64,000 nucleotides of DNA from Lasioglossum baleicum. Taxonomy: Eukaryota; Arthropoda; Insecta; Hymenoptera; Halictidae. The notes under the pieces were generated by a model. That model was not told the origin of the DNA and did not search any database. It saw nothing but the letters and a program-made list of their open reading frames with translations. This document shows positions 1 through 12,300 of this stretch, piece after piece (positions within the stretch are counted from its first letter, which is position 1; every line of letters begins with the position of its first letter). Location of the stretch: the NCBI RefSeq assembly GCF_051020765.1, contig NC_134934.1:10616001-10680000 (forward strand), in the 5' to 3' direction. The position numbers were made by a program, and so were the translations under genes.

Positions 1-1020
1 TTGTGCGAGTTGCGATGTGTGTTGTACGTCTCGATGTGTGTTACGAGATATACGATGTGTGTTACGAGATATACGATGTGTGTGATGTGTGTTATACGAT
101 CTCGATGTGTGTTACGATATATACGATGTGTGTTACGCATCTACACACATCTTATATCTCGTAACACACATCACAGACATCGTATATGTCGTAACACACA
201 TCGTACATCTCGTAACACACATCTTATATCTCGTGTTATACGATCTCGATGTATGTTGTGCGAGTTGCGATGTGTGTTGTACGTCTCGATGTGTGTTACG
301 AGATGTACGATGTGTGTTACGAGATATACGATGTGTGTGATGTGTGTTATACGATCTCGATGTGTGTTACGAAATGTAAGATGTGTGTTACGAGATGTAC
401 GATGTGTGTTACGAGATATACGATGTGTGTGATGTGTGTTATACGATCTCGATGTGTGTTACGATATATACGATGTGTGTTACGCATCCACACACATCTT
501 ATATCTCGTAACACACATCGTATATATCGTAACACACATCGTATATATCGTAACACACATCACACACATCGTACATCTCGTAACACACATCTTATATCTC
601 GTGTTATACGATCTCGATGTATGTTCTGCGAGTTGCGATGTGTGTTGTACGATCTCGATGTGTGTAACGAGATGTACGATGTGTGTTACGAGATATAAGA
701 TGTGTGTTACGAGATGTACGATGTGTGTTACGAGATATACGATGTGTGTTACGAGATATATGATGTGGGTGATGTGTGTTACACGATCTCGATGTGTGTT
801 ACGATATATACGATGTGTGTTACGCATCCACGCACATCTTATATCTCGTAACACACATCGTATATATCGTAACACACATCACACACATCGTACATCTCGT
901 AACACACATCTTATATCTCGTGTTATACGATCTCGATGTATGTTCTGCGAGTTGCGATGTGTGTTGTACGATCTCGATGTGTGTTACGAGATATACGATA
1001 TGTGTGGATGTGTGTTATAC
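1..1020. repeat. Inverted higher-order satellite array
   Basis: The stretch is built almost entirely from variants of a ~21-bp unit resembling GATGTGTGTTACGAGATATAC and its reverse complement. Blocks of sense units alternate with blocks of antisense units. Sense-to-antisense switch points (TTACGCATCYACACACATC) lie near 136, 484 and 826, giving a higher-order period of about 345 bp. A second landmark (TTSTGCGAGTTGCGATGTG) recurs near 1, 257, 623 and 941. Long open reading frames occur on both strands only because the short repeat lacks stops; I do not regard them as coding. The array probably continues to the left of the window. Confidence 0.9.
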
Positions 1021-1500
1021 ATTGTTTTGCTTTTTATTGAGCCAGTTCATTGTTAATTGCTGTGATATGCATTTGATGTATTCTCATTGTGAAAAAGTTT
1101 GTAAATAATGTTTAATTTGCAATATTTGTAATGAAACAGTGTTATCGCGCTTGATAATATGGTTTGAATTTATTAATAAGTAGAAAATTGTACATATACT
1201 TTTTGTAAGTGTTACAATATTCAATATACTGAATTTAAAATGTATTAAAATGTTTTAATTTGTTTTATTTTCAAATAAAAATTATAAATTAGCAAGGAAT
1301 GGGTAGTATGGATTTAAAATTCCCGCGTTTACCCGTTAGTTATGTAACACGAAATTCAGATGGCGTTCGATTTCCGTGCTAACAGAAAAATACATTGAGT
1401 GGCGATACCCTGGCCACCGCTCCTGAACACGCCATCTAGATATAACTAGGCTAAGCAAATGTTACTAGTCATAGAATAGTTATTTTTTAAAATTTAGAGT
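1021..1500. other. AT-rich spacer, no gene seen
   Basis: No coding exon is visible. Around 1359-1440 a short pair of inverted motifs (GATGGCGTTC and GAACACGCCATC) flanks about 60 bp and may be a small element remnant. Confidence 0.5.
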
Positions 1501-2322
1501 GACGCTCTCCGCCAATCAGATGCGATCACGAAAATCACGAATCACCGTGATCTAATCACGAGTAGAGATGGCGTTCAAAATCACTCACGGTGATTTATCA
1601 CAGTGATCGCAAAATCACGATCACGCTCGTGATTGTTTCACGATCACAACTGTAATTTTAACTTTTTTATCTCGAGTCATAGTACTTCTTCATGTTTGAA
1701 TTAAAAAATGGTATTATTTATGTAATTAGTAGAAAAGTATAGACAATTTCTTATTTAAATACCAATACCAGACAATATATACGTTACTTAATATGATAAT
1801 TCGATTATTTCGCGATCACGACTTTGATCCTAACCCTAACTTTTTTATATAACCCTAAATATATTTACTAATTTTTTATATTTTTGTTTCAATTTAAACT
1901 GTACTATATTTGTGTTAAATTTTTATACATTTGTATATCTTTTACATATACAATATACCACACAATGTAAAACGTTCCTTAAAGTTTAAAGTTTGAAAAA
2001 ATTTTAAAACTGAACTTTCTTTTACAATTCACAGTCATTAGTTATTACTAATTATTAATTTATTCAATATTCTTCATTGTTTAATATACTTTTTGCCTTT
2101 ATGCGATATAACTTATATTTTTGTTTTTATTTTTTGTTATGTAAAATGTCCCGAGAACATAGACTTCTATATAGAGTGACCAAGAACAGTTATGTTCCTA
2201 TGCTCTCCACCAATCAGTAGCGATCACGAAAAATCACGAATCACTGTGAAAAAACACCGTGATTTAGAACGAACGTGATCGAATCACAAGTGATTCGGAA
2301 TGAGCAGTTCATCCCATCTCTA
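1501..2322. repeat. Degenerate GATCACG-rich interspersed repeat (hAT-like ends)
   Basis: Two diverged direct copies of a module (CTCTCCRCCAATCAG followed by GATCACGAAAAATCACGAATCA) start near 1505 and 2202. Between them, TAGAGATGG at about 1565 and its reverse complement CCATCTCTA at about 2314-2322 look like short terminal inverted repeats. No convincing target duplication flanks them, so the element boundaries are uncertain. Many short GTGATCGTGAT-type palindromes are scattered inside. No open reading frame of interest is present. Confidence 0.5.
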
Positions 2323-3050
2323 ATTGGTCTGGTATTGGCCACGTGACAACGACGACACTGACGGTGACGGTGACGGCAGTCTACTTAGTTTCAAATATGT
2401 AATTATAGATAACCGTGTAAATATTTCCATATGATGCACGCGTATGGCACTCTTACTACAGAGTAAAAGTAAAGAATGCACAGTCGTTATATACATATAT
2501 AGTAATTTATTATATATAACGCGCATGGGTAAGTATCAAGAAAATGCTGGTTCGATTCGAATCTACTGATTAACGTAGTTCAATTGACTGCCTTCACGCG
2601 GAAGTGACAGAAATTACGATTGGTAGGGTAGCGTTATTTTATTACGTGTCATGTACGCAAATCTGCTTTTACCGATTGCTTGAGGATTACAAGGCAAAGT
2701 CCTGAAATTCTTTCGTATTTATTTAAACGAGTCGTTAAAGGTATTCAGATTTACCATCCAATTTATAGGCTATAAAATACACGAGTTTATTATTATCTGT
2801 TATTACTCTCTTATCTGAAAGCTCCTGTACTTTGGCTGTGTTTAAAACTGTCATAAACATATGCATTGTAGAAATGGTCATGTAGTTAACTATATTATTC
2901 GATACGATAATATATCTTTACGAGAAACTCGAATTTTTTGATTGTGTGATTTATAAAGAAATCTTTTTATCTTTAACAATATGCATGCTCCAACAAAATC
3001 ATGTTACCGATATAATGTGTACATTATATTTTACCATTTACAGCAAAAAG
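2323..3050. other. Spacer and presumed 5' region of SMCO4
   Basis: No coding exon is recognised between the repeat and SMCO4. A splice acceptor-like tract (TTTTACCATTTACAG) ends at 3043, eight bases before the SMCO4 start codon. An untranslated first exon and 5' UTR intron probably lie in this interval. Confidence 0.4.
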
Positions 3051-3230
3051 ATGCGTCAACTGAAGGGAAAGACGAAAGAAACAAACAAACAGAAAAAAGA
3101 GAGAAAAAAGGAATTTCTAGAGAACAAACAGCGTGTCTTCACAGTGGTGTTACCCACGATCACTGCCATATTCGTTGTAATAGCAGCGTATGTTTATGTT
3201 AAGACCCGTCCAAAACTTGTTGAGTATTAA
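3051..3230 (+). CDS. SMCO4: SMCO4-like small single-pass membrane protein
   Basis: A 59-residue protein, the length expected for single-pass membrane and coiled-coil domain-containing protein 4. It opens MRQLKGK, followed by a very Lys/Glu-rich stretch (residues ~8-30) likely to form a short coiled coil. One hydrophobic span follows (TVVLPTITAIFVVIAAYVYV, residues ~32-51), then a short tail beginning KTRP. The MRQLKGK start, the TVVLPT entry to the membrane span and the VYV-TRP exit are the family hallmarks as I know them. The start at 3051 is chosen over an upstream in-frame ATG at 2946 because it gives the conserved N-terminus and lies just after a splice acceptor-like AG at 3042-3043. The cellular function of the family is poorly known. 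Confidence 0.88.
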   Translation: MRQLKGKTKETNKQKKERKKEFLENKQRVFTVVLPTITAIFVVIAAYVYVKTRPKLVEY

Positions 3231-4078
3231 TCAGAGTATTGTTCGTCGTTATTGGTCGTTCCTACATGATACAAAGTGTATTCTGAGAATGCTTGGGGAC
3301 AGTTCCTTCATACACATTTGTACAATTAAATTGAAATTATTTAAATGACAAGGCAGGTTTTTATGCCTGTACAGAGAAAGCATTTCATTCCTATAGTTCA
3401 ACAATCAAATATACATGTTACGCGTTAATTGTATAACTTTTGACAAAATATTTTTCGCTCTGAAAGTTGTGTAATATTGGAGCATAAATATCAATTAAGG
3501 GAATATCGGATATAAGGTTTTATTATACAGATGAAAGGTTGGGGGATACTTGTATTGTTATTATAAAATCTGTCTATATATCGAGGTAGTTATTTTTTGA
3601 ATCGATATATTCAACAGTATCTACCACACATTTCTCAAGTGCAATTTTATAAAATAACAATTCACCGAACGGTCTATGGATCATTCGGATATCGAACACG
3701 ATTCCAAGTTTGTTATTGCATTTTTTAGTGTAACAGATACATGCTTTTTCCATATAAATTGTTCCGTGTAGATTAATAAAACGCCTATATAGTAATTTTA
3801 TCATTTTTTTAAAAATAAAATGAAAAATATTGTTTTATAAAATATTTACAAAATAAATATGAATATAACATAATCTGTGAACATGTATTGAATTTCTTAA
3901 ATATTCCTTCGACAAAAAAATTCTTAAACAAAGTTTACACATAATTGGGAATTGGGAACCACTGACAGTCACATCATCTCACCAATAGGAGGCTAACACG
4001 TATATAGATGTACACGTGTATCGAACATTCGATTTGTGTTCCTCCGAGAGTGAAACATTTCGTTATCGGTTGAAGAAA
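3231..4078. other. Intergenic: SMCO4 3' side and SDF2-like promoter
   Basis: AT-rich spacer between two genes on the same strand. No exon, RNA gene or clear repeat is seen. Confidence 0.4.
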
Positions 4079-5165
4079 ATGAACAATTATTTAATCAATT
4101 TTCCGTTTGTAATTCTAACAATAGTCGCAGCATTATGGACAAGTTCCGTCAGAGGTAAATGAATATGCTTTCGTCATCCATCGGCTACATGCGAAATGTC
4201 AATGTCAATCTATAATACGTGTACTTGAAATATCATTATTTTTCCAATTAACTTGAATCTATCGATACGCTTCGTTCTCTCACCAAGTATGTCTGTAGGA
4301 ATATTACGATATCTTATTAATGTCATTAATATCTTTTATGTTAACCTATCGTTTCTTGACAAATGTTACGTCTCGATGTATTAATGTTGTATTTATTGGA
4401 AATAGCTAAAGGAACACAGTATGTGACCTGCGGTTCTGCGTTAAAACTATTAAATGTAGACTACAAAGTCACATTACATACTCACGATATAAAATATGGA
4501 AGTGGCAGTGGTCAACAATCGGTAACGGGTTTGTCAACAAAAGAGACTGGAAACTCGTACTGGCTTGTTAAAGGGTCGACGAATAAACAATGCACTAGAG
4601 GGTACGTGACATTGTTGCAGCAATGAAATATACGATGCTTCGATTTTTCATTGATACGACTCATTTTCAACAGCGAGCCTGTCAAGTGCGGAGATATCAT
4701 AAGACTGGAGCACACAGGTACGAAAAAGAATCTTCATTCTCACAGTGTTAGCTCACCTCTTAGCGGTAAACAAGAAATATCTGCTTACGGAGATAGTAAC
4801 GGAGAAGGAGACAATGGAGATAATTGGACTTTAATATGCGACGATGAATCTTCGAGAAGGGATGAAAACGAATTATGGAGAAGGGACTCTCGTGTTATGT
4901 TAAAACATGTAGATACGACTGCGTAAGTTAGACTATAATATTCCAAGTATCTTGAAAGTATTTCCAAGTACAGATAAAATTGTCTCTATTTTATAGGTAT
5001 TTAGCAGTGAGCGGAAGAGTGTATGGCCACCCGATTAGCGGTCAAAGCGAAGTAGTAGGTGAACTTTCTGCGACTAGTCCCCATTTTCAGTGGATATCGA
5101 CGGAAGGAGTATTCATTCATCCTCATAACTTTGAGGCTCTACATTCCGCGCATACAGAATTATAA
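4079..5165 (+). CDS. SDF2L1: SDF2/SDF2L1-like ER protein with MIR domains
   Basis: Four exons (4079-4154, 4406-4601, 4674-4922, 4997-5165) join in phase to a 229-residue protein, close to vertebrate SDF2L1 (about 221). Residues 1-25 are a signal peptide with a hydrophobic core (FPFVILTIVAALW). The body is three MIR repeats, recognisable by YVTCGSALKLLN, SYWLVKG and DIIRLEHTGTKKNLHSH. The C-terminus is HTEL, a KDEL-type ER retrieval signal, where the human paralogues carry HDEL or HAEL. The family works in the ER lumen with Hsp70/DnaJB11 complexes and limits aggregation of misfolded or under-mannosylated clients. All introns are GT-AG and short (72-251 bp). Calling SDF2L1 rather than SDF2 is a judgement; insects usually have one gene for both. 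Confidence 0.93.
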
Positions 5166-5835
5166 AATGTATTTCGTTAGAATGACAATTTTTAATGGTA
5201 AATAACATTCTAAATAATTTCACCAAATATTGCAGAAGCTAGACAAATATGTCAACAAACTTTTGAATTTGTTTCCAGATCAGTATCTGATTGTTCTGTA
5301 TTTCTCTGAGGAAAGATTTTCCTGACACACGTTTCAATTGATTTTGTAAATTGCGGAACTAATAGAAAAATTATATTCTTCCATTACAACTGTAACCGAT
5401 AAGAACAAATTTAGGAAACATAAAACATAGCATTATTCATTCATCTCGTGATCTACGTAAACGCCAAATAATCGACAATTATACTTTTAATATTATGTAC
5501 TTTTATTACGAGTAAGATTGTAACGAGTAAAGGATAAAGTTACTTTATTGCACAAGAATTTTCTTTATAGTTTTGTCCGCACACTTTTGCGAAGAGTGCA
5601 GTACGGTTTCGTTTATGTAAATGTATTAAACCTATGCGATATTTATTACAATATAATACAATTTGAGATAATTAAAAAAGTGTGTTTCATTTTAGCTGTG
5701 TATATATATACATGTGCTTACAAAAAACGTAGAAACATACATTTATGGCTAGTGCTTCTTGCAACTGCACAGGAACAACTCTTCGGTGCTTTCATCTTTC
5801 GTTGCATTTCCATGCACAAACTATTAGTGATGTAC
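5166..5835. other. Convergent intergenic spacer
   Basis: The 3' ends of the SDF2-like gene (+) and the DHHC gene (-) face each other across about 670 bp. The content is AT-rich, presumably both 3' UTRs. No further gene is seen. Confidence 0.5.
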
Positions 5836-6639
5836 TTAAACTTGTTTCAGTTGGTATTTTCCATTTAAATCTCTAGTTCCTATGAGACCGTTATATGGGA
5901 AAATAATGTTCGAAAGACCGTAACTACCGAAAATTTCGTTCAGACTTTGTTTCCCTGATATACTCGAGTATCCTTGTTTACCGGTTGTGCAACTGTGCAA
6001 TTTCCATGTTGCGTACACCAAACAAACACACGAAACGGTAACTGATATATCGAACATAGTTACGAATAGTATATAACTGTTTTCTCTGGAATATAATAAT
6101 TTGACCAACGCGACAGGAAAACAAAAGTTCAAAAATATATTGAAAGAGTCTGTATCCGTTCTAATTACACGATTCATATTCTCGTACAAGTATGGCCCCA
6201 GTGAGCATAACGAATATATGCACGTTAAGGACGCATAAAAACAAAATAATATGAAATTTCCAATATTCTGTCGTAGTATGCAAGCACCTAAGAAAAAACA
6301 ATGGTGATCTCGGAAATGAAAACATTTTCTACAGAAAATACAGTGGTGAGTTGGTTTGCAGGTATACTTATTGCATTTCTCGCAGTACCATTTGTATTCT
6401 GTGTTATTTGCTACTTTGCTATATATTGATTTCCTTCCCATCGTCGTCACTTCCATAATTTTTGCCTTACGACCAATATTGTACACAGAGTACCAATTCA
6501 AATATGCTTGAATGCAAAAGAATATAAAGACTGGGGTAATTCGTCCATTAACGTACGTGGTTAGGACAATAACAGCTAAACTATAAAATAGAGTAATAAA
6601 CGGGCAAGACTTCGCAATAAATTGGGGAACTGTTTTCAT
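5836..6639 (-). CDS. DHHC palmitoyltransferase, ZDHHC24-like
   Basis: An intronless 267-residue integral membrane protein. The cysteine-rich domain spans about residues 84-122 (CEKCNKYTC, HHCIFCRKC, then RDHHC with the catalytic DHHC at about 111-114, and a following Cys near 120). Hydrophobic spans lie at about 12-30, 34-52, 126-148 and 184-206, so two helices precede and two follow the catalytic domain, the standard topology. The enzyme transfers palmitate from palmitoyl-CoA to cysteine thiols of membrane-associated proteins. The RDHHCFFLGACI region and the short length recall ZDHHC24, but the orthology is not proven, so no symbol is given. Absence of introns, unlike its neighbours, could reflect an old retrocopy or simple intron loss. 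Confidence 0.9.
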   Translation of the reverse strand: MKTVPQFIAKSCPFITLFYSLAVIVLTTYVNGRITPVFIFFCIQAYLNWYSVYNIGRKAKIMEVTTMGRKSIYSKVANNTEYKWYCEKCNKYTCKPTHHCIFCRKCFHFRDHHCFFLGACILRQNIGNFILFCFYASLTCIYSLCSLGPYLYENMNRVIRTDTDSFNIFLNFCFPVALVKLLYSRENSYILFVTMFDISVTVSCVCLVYATWKLHSCTTGKQGYSSISGKQSLNEIFGSYGLSNIIFPYNGLIGTRDLNGKYQLKQV

Positions 6640-7130
6640 ATTTTACACATTTGCAATGACTAGACGCTTTAAATGGATACTTGAAATCTGTATAATTATA
6701 ATTAACTTTGATTACTTGTCCTGCAAAGAAGAAATGTACATGCGATTTTCCCATCGTTTGCATTAAACTATTATTATTATTATTATTAGAGTTTAGAGGA
6801 CAATACGAAGATATGTATGTACTTGGATCAACTGACCTTGATTATAACCCCTCCAATTTCACCGGAGCTATGCCTCTATTTAAACAAAATTACATGTCAA
6901 TGTATGTAATTTTTCTTTTTCGCAATACAGCATTGACTAACGTATCGGTATTATGCCATTTTGTTAATTTTTCTATATGCTATGTCTTGTGTCTTTCGCT
7001 CGGAATTATTGACTCGCGCGGGCGATTTTCGAAGGCTACGCCCCCATGACCCATGACTCGAATCTTCTCAGGTGCGTATCATAGGCGCTAGTCGTGGCGC
7101 ATTAGATTAGGGTGACACCCGTATCATTAA
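6640..7130. other. Spacer upstream of the DHHC gene
   Basis: Presumed promoter side of the minus-strand DHHC gene. A short (TAT)n run lies near 6769-6789. An open frame at 6708-7049 on the plus strand starts across the promoter and repeat and has no recognisable features, so I do not call it. Confidence 0.4.
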
Positions 7131-7962
7131 TGGGTTATTCCATGACAAATTGATCACTTTTTGCAGGCACCATCGTCGATTTTGTTCTAAATGAAATATG
7201 TTGTAGTCCATGTGAAATTAGGAGGGGTTTAAGTCATCATTTTGCCGGTGTCGAATTTCTTTAGAAACGGCAGGCCTTTAAAGTTTTCAATTTTTACCCA
7301 TTTTGGCGAAAACGGGCCTCAATTACGAATTTTTATCTCAGGAACTGTTCGTCCGATTGCGCTACATTTTTTTTTGTTTTATTCGGAAAGGATTGGGCTA
7401 TTACAAAATAATTTGTTCAATCTTGAAAATCAACTTTATAATGTCGAAAAATTTAAACAAATTCTTTTTTTACGTTTTTTTTCGATGAGGGGCCAGAGTG
7501 ATTTAAATTTTGAAAAAAATATGGTTATATTTCTTGATGTTTCCCCTTTAAAATGAGTCCTTGAAAAAGATGGAGCAACAAAAATTAGCGTCACGTTGTC
7601 TACATATATCGCTGGTCGCTAAAAAAAAGAATTTGTTTAAATTTTTCGACATTATAAAGTTGATTTTCGAGGTTGAAAAAATTATTTTGTAATAGCCCAA
7701 TCCTTTCCGAATAAAGCAAACAAAATGTAGCTCAATCGGACGAACAATTCCTGAGATAAAAATTCGTAACTGAGGCCCGTTTTCGCCAAAATGGGCAAAA
7801 ATTGAAAACTTTAAAGGACTGCCATTTCAAAAAAATTTCGAAACCGGCAAACTGATGACTTAAACCCCCCCTAATTTCACATGGACTACAACATATCTCA
7901 TTTAGAACAAAATCGACGATGGTGCCTGCAAAAAGTGATCGATTTGACATGGAATGACCCTA
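7131..7962. repeat. Long foldback (inverted-repeat) element
   Basis: Two arms of roughly 340 bp (about 7131-7484 and 7617-7962) are reverse complements with only scattered differences, around a spacer of about 130 bp. Outer ends read GGGTTATTCCATGACAAATT on the left and, in reverse complement, AGGGTCATTCCATGTCAAAT on the right. Arms share GATCACTTTTTGCAGGCACC and GTAGTCCATGTGAAATTAGG. No transposase is encoded. It is a snapback or MITE-type element; I could not fix a target duplication. Confidence 0.85.
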
Positions 7963-9356
7963 ATATATATTCTGTATATAATCGCTAATCTGCCGACCGC
8001 AAAGGGTTTGAAAACTCTTTTCACGAAAACGTACAAAATTGCCGTATCTTTTATGAACTGGAACGGAACGTAATGTTGTTATAAAAAAAAAAAATAATTT
8101 ATAATTTATATATTTATAACAGATTTCGCGTGTTGTGTAACTCATAAAATATATACATACACATAAATTATGCTTATATTGTACATATAAATCATACTCC
8201 ATTTATTTTACTATAAAAACAATTATCTTTTATTGGTGTATCCCTTTACATTAAATTGTTCTAATGTGGAAAAACAGTAGATCTACCGATGCATGTACAG
8301 TAAAATTTCTGTGTAAAAATCTATCATCATTCAATACTAACTTATTATGTATATGTATTTCTAAAGTACATATATCAATACAACTCTATACAGTACAAAA
8401 AACAAGATCAAATTATATGTAAACACATCCAAAAGAAAATGTAATCTAAACAGTGAAAAGTTCAATGAACTTCGCGACATTTTTGGTCGATATCGAATGA
8501 ACTGCTCTACAACAAGTACCGTATATCAAATACGTTTTTGTTCGTAATATATATTTCTTTACATATTTATACATCTTAAGATTCTATGTAAATTTTATTA
8601 TGCGCGAAATTTGTACGTTCTTCGTAACGATAGGTTGGACTCAGAACTTTTTCTTGTTTGTTTGCTTATGAACATGGTGTGTAACCAGTAGGTTGCGGTC
8701 ATAAATATTTAGACACTTATTTTACAAAATTATTTTTCTAGTATCATTTCGATCTCACTAAAAAGCACAACTTATTCTTAATAGAAATCCTGGAAAATGA
8801 CCATCTTCTATAAACAAACAAAAACAATATAAAAAAAGAAAACCATGTAAAGACCGACGGTTATTTACACCTTATTTACAATTACCGGTTGTAGATTCTT
8901 TTGCTTTGTATGTACATGTAATATTCTTCTTTCTCTTTTTATCCGAAAAGTAATTCTACGTAAATAATTGTGCATGGCTAATTCGTGTTCACCCGTTTCG
9001 CATCTCTTTAAAAGTCAAATGTGATACTGCTTTTGATAAATACTGAATGTTCACAGTATGTTCCATACAATCGCAACGATTTCTAAAGATAATCTATCAT
9101 ATGCTTATAAAACTATGTAAACATATAGTAGGATGATTTGCACAAGTTATCAAAATATACTACTATAGTCGAACGATGGTTACACAAGTAGATGTTCTTC
9201 AAACAGTGTAAAAAATAAACTTTTGAAACCCTCGATATAATATGTCGTATAGGCCATCAGAATACACGGTTTAATTCTTGCGTTTAACAACTATGATTTT
9301 CTTTCTTTCTTTCTTTCTTTTTGTAACCAGTTTGCAATAGTGACCTAGTCATAGCT
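7963..9356. other. AT-rich region downstream of NAPRT
   Basis: No coding exon recognised. As NAPRT is on the minus strand, the right part of this interval is its likely 3' UTR. A (CTTT)5 microsatellite lies at 9301-9320. Confidence 0.45.
9301..9320. repeat. (CTTT)n microsatellite
   Basis: Five tandem CTTT units close to the 3' end of NAPRT. Confidence 0.9.
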
Positions 9357-12300
9357 TCACGAGAGCTCACCGATCGGTGCATTTTGAAGCCATAAATCGT
9401 GTATGAAATTATATAAATCATCACTGACTGCGACCTAAATAAACGTTATTTATATAGATGGATATATTTTGAATAGATGGATATATCGAATTGAAAGTAT
9501 TATTAGTACTCACTTTGTATGGTGTAGGGTTTAAATTCCTTCTGTGATCATTCCTCAGCGTTTTCAACGACTCCTGAACTCTATTTCGTACTTCATGCAA
9601 TGTTGGTAATGGTTGACATAATTTACCATTCTTCCAATATACCTGTACAATATCGTAATAATTGTAAATACTTGTATTTTTCTTGTTTTTTAAAATGACA
9701 ATGCTATCATGAATGTACCTTATGCAAAGATTCCACTCGTGTTGGAATAACGTACGCTCTTTTCGATTCTTGAAACGGATGTCTACAAAGAACTTTCTGC
9801 TTTACTTGTGGAACTTCTTCGGTAGACCTTTGCAAGAGATCGATCAAAGCATATCCATCCGTTCCGTACAATCTAAACGCATCTTTCTTCCCTGGTATCG
9901 TTACTTTACCAACTTCTTGACTGAGCTTCATTCTAGGCTGATTATTGATTTCAACCATTTTATAAACACAACCCAATGCTGGCTGTCGTTGACACGTTAC
10001 CAAGTGCGTACCAATTCCAAAACAATCAATCTTGTGACTCTACGAAAACGAAAGATCTTTACTTAAGAAAAAATCAACATACAATGTTTTATTATTAGAC
10101 TGCTGATCTTTGTGCATTTATAAGAAATATGCTCGAATTTTTATTTATTCCAGAACTACAAAGTGAGGCTGTAACTTTCCTTCGAAGGTCGAAGAATTCG
10201 AAGCTTCAATTTCAGAAACTTCGAAGTATCGAAGGAAAGTTACAGCCCTACTGAATATGTGAATTTTGTCAAGCGCCAAGCCTGTCTTGCCTTTCTTTTC
10301 ATTTAGACCGCGATATCCGATTTCACCGAATTTAATAAAACTCATTAAAATTTTGTTTGCAAAGTATTATTTTTTAAGTACATTCGTGATATGATCCCGA
10401 AATTTATTAGTAGAATGCAATCTTTTAAATTTAATTCAATTACGAAAAGTCCAAACGGAAAGTTAGTATTTTTATTTATCAAAAATCTTATAGATCTATT
10501 TACCTGCTCATTTAAACTGAGAATAGTCTCCTCGTTGATATCGTTTGACGCGCAAATCATCAACTTTGCGAACCAAGGTATGTTATATTTGATCGCAATT
10601 CTTTCGAATATGTCTCGGGCAGCGTTACTCAAGTATGCCAAGTCACCACTATCAATTCTGATGCCGATCGCTTTGTAACCCAAATCATTCAGTGCTAATG
10701 CCACAGCACAGAAGTTTAGCAGACCACTCCTAAATATAATATTTTGATATTAACGCTATTATCGATTACGTACACTTAGACATTATACTTAGACATATAT
10801 ATTGCTATAAATTAAAGATCAATTATTTCGTAATATTTTTCATAGTTCCATCTACGAGAATATGTATTCTACTATTACAAAACACACAACACACACACAT
10901 CATATGAAAGGTATCAACGATAAACTACGGAAACTCTACGCAAAATGAAAAATAAGTCCAGTATTACTCTAGCCAACTAAAATATGACAGGAATGAGCGT
11001 AGAACATGCAGTACCATTGATTAAGTGTAAATGCGGATGTATCTGATTACTTTATGTTTGTACAGCACAATTACTTTGAACAGAACACGTATCAACCGAC
11101 GTTACATGCATACTATTTAGAACTTGTAAGTAGAATTCCAACTTTGCATTGTTTTATCAACATTTTTTTTAACTACAAGGCATGATTTATCATATATTCT
11201 TTTCCAGAGTAAGTACATTAAATTCATAACTATTCGGTTAAATGGCTGAATTGGGAAGGGTACTATATAAGGTCGTACATTCAAAACAAAGGTGACATCA
11301 AACTTGCCTTGTTCCGTCTTAGTTATTTCATGCTACAAACAAGAGATCTCGGAATATAGACTTGCCCGCTTTACAGAATGATTTTTCTCGTTTTGTACAT
11401 GAATCGAATGAAATTTGACTGACAATAACTGCACGTATAGACATGTTTAAACCCGATGAAATGAACATTGAGCCTAACAAAGAAAGTTACAATCTTTCTA
11501 CATTGCGACTGGTAATGTAAACGATTAACTTATATATTTTGTAGATTAAAAAAAATGATGATTTATATCCTGCAAAGCAGACGGAGAGGATAAAAATCGT
11601 ACCTCACATAGAGCTCACCCAATTCGCCTCGTCTTAAAAAGTCATTCTTGTGATGCGAAGTCGGTTCTGATAAAATCGGATTGTTCCCGACGCCGTTTTG
11701 GGCATGTGAATTGGACCCATTTGTTAGACGTTTATTCTTTACATTTAGGCTGGTTATACGTGCCTGTCTCTTGGCCGTGGTTTCGATGCTATAAACACAC
11801 ACCTGTTATGGTACAGTGTGTATATGTTTCATCATGCCTGCTTTATGAATGTGTAATTAGAATTACTAATGCATGTGGCGAACCCGATTGAACATACTTG
11901 TTTCTTTTTTTTTCAATAGAAATCACGTTTATACCGAGATATAATACCTGTAATATTTAGTAACTTGTACACGATATTTAGCAGCTGTTGTCGCATACAC
12001 GTAATGCGATATAACTGTGCAAAATTTGTTTGATAATTATACAACAGAAACACAGATCGTATCTAAAAATATATCATAAAGTAGATTCTTTTCGAAAATA
12101 CTTTCTCTCTTTCGAGTCTTTGTAGTCGAGTTTCAAATGGAATACAAACAATAAGAACGATTAAGAAACATTTATACGACAATCTTTGTCTTCCGTTTAA
12201 ACGAGAATATTGAGAAATTCAGGCAATCTTTTGTTTGAACTACTTTTATGTTCATGCACACTACGTAAGTAGACAGCAATGTAAGACAATGTTAAGGGGG

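Noticed and set aside
1..1108. Long open frames on both strands with repeated MCVTRYTMCV-type peptides
   Set aside because: They are translations of a stop-free short satellite in several frames and both strands, with no start context or domain.
1820..1860. CCTAACCCTAAC-like telomeric sequence
   Set aside because: Only two to three imperfect units; insect telomeres use TTAGG and no array is present.
6708..7049. 113-codon plus-strand open frame
   Set aside because: Overlaps the DHHC upstream region and a TAT microsatellite; no domain, homology or splice signals recognised.
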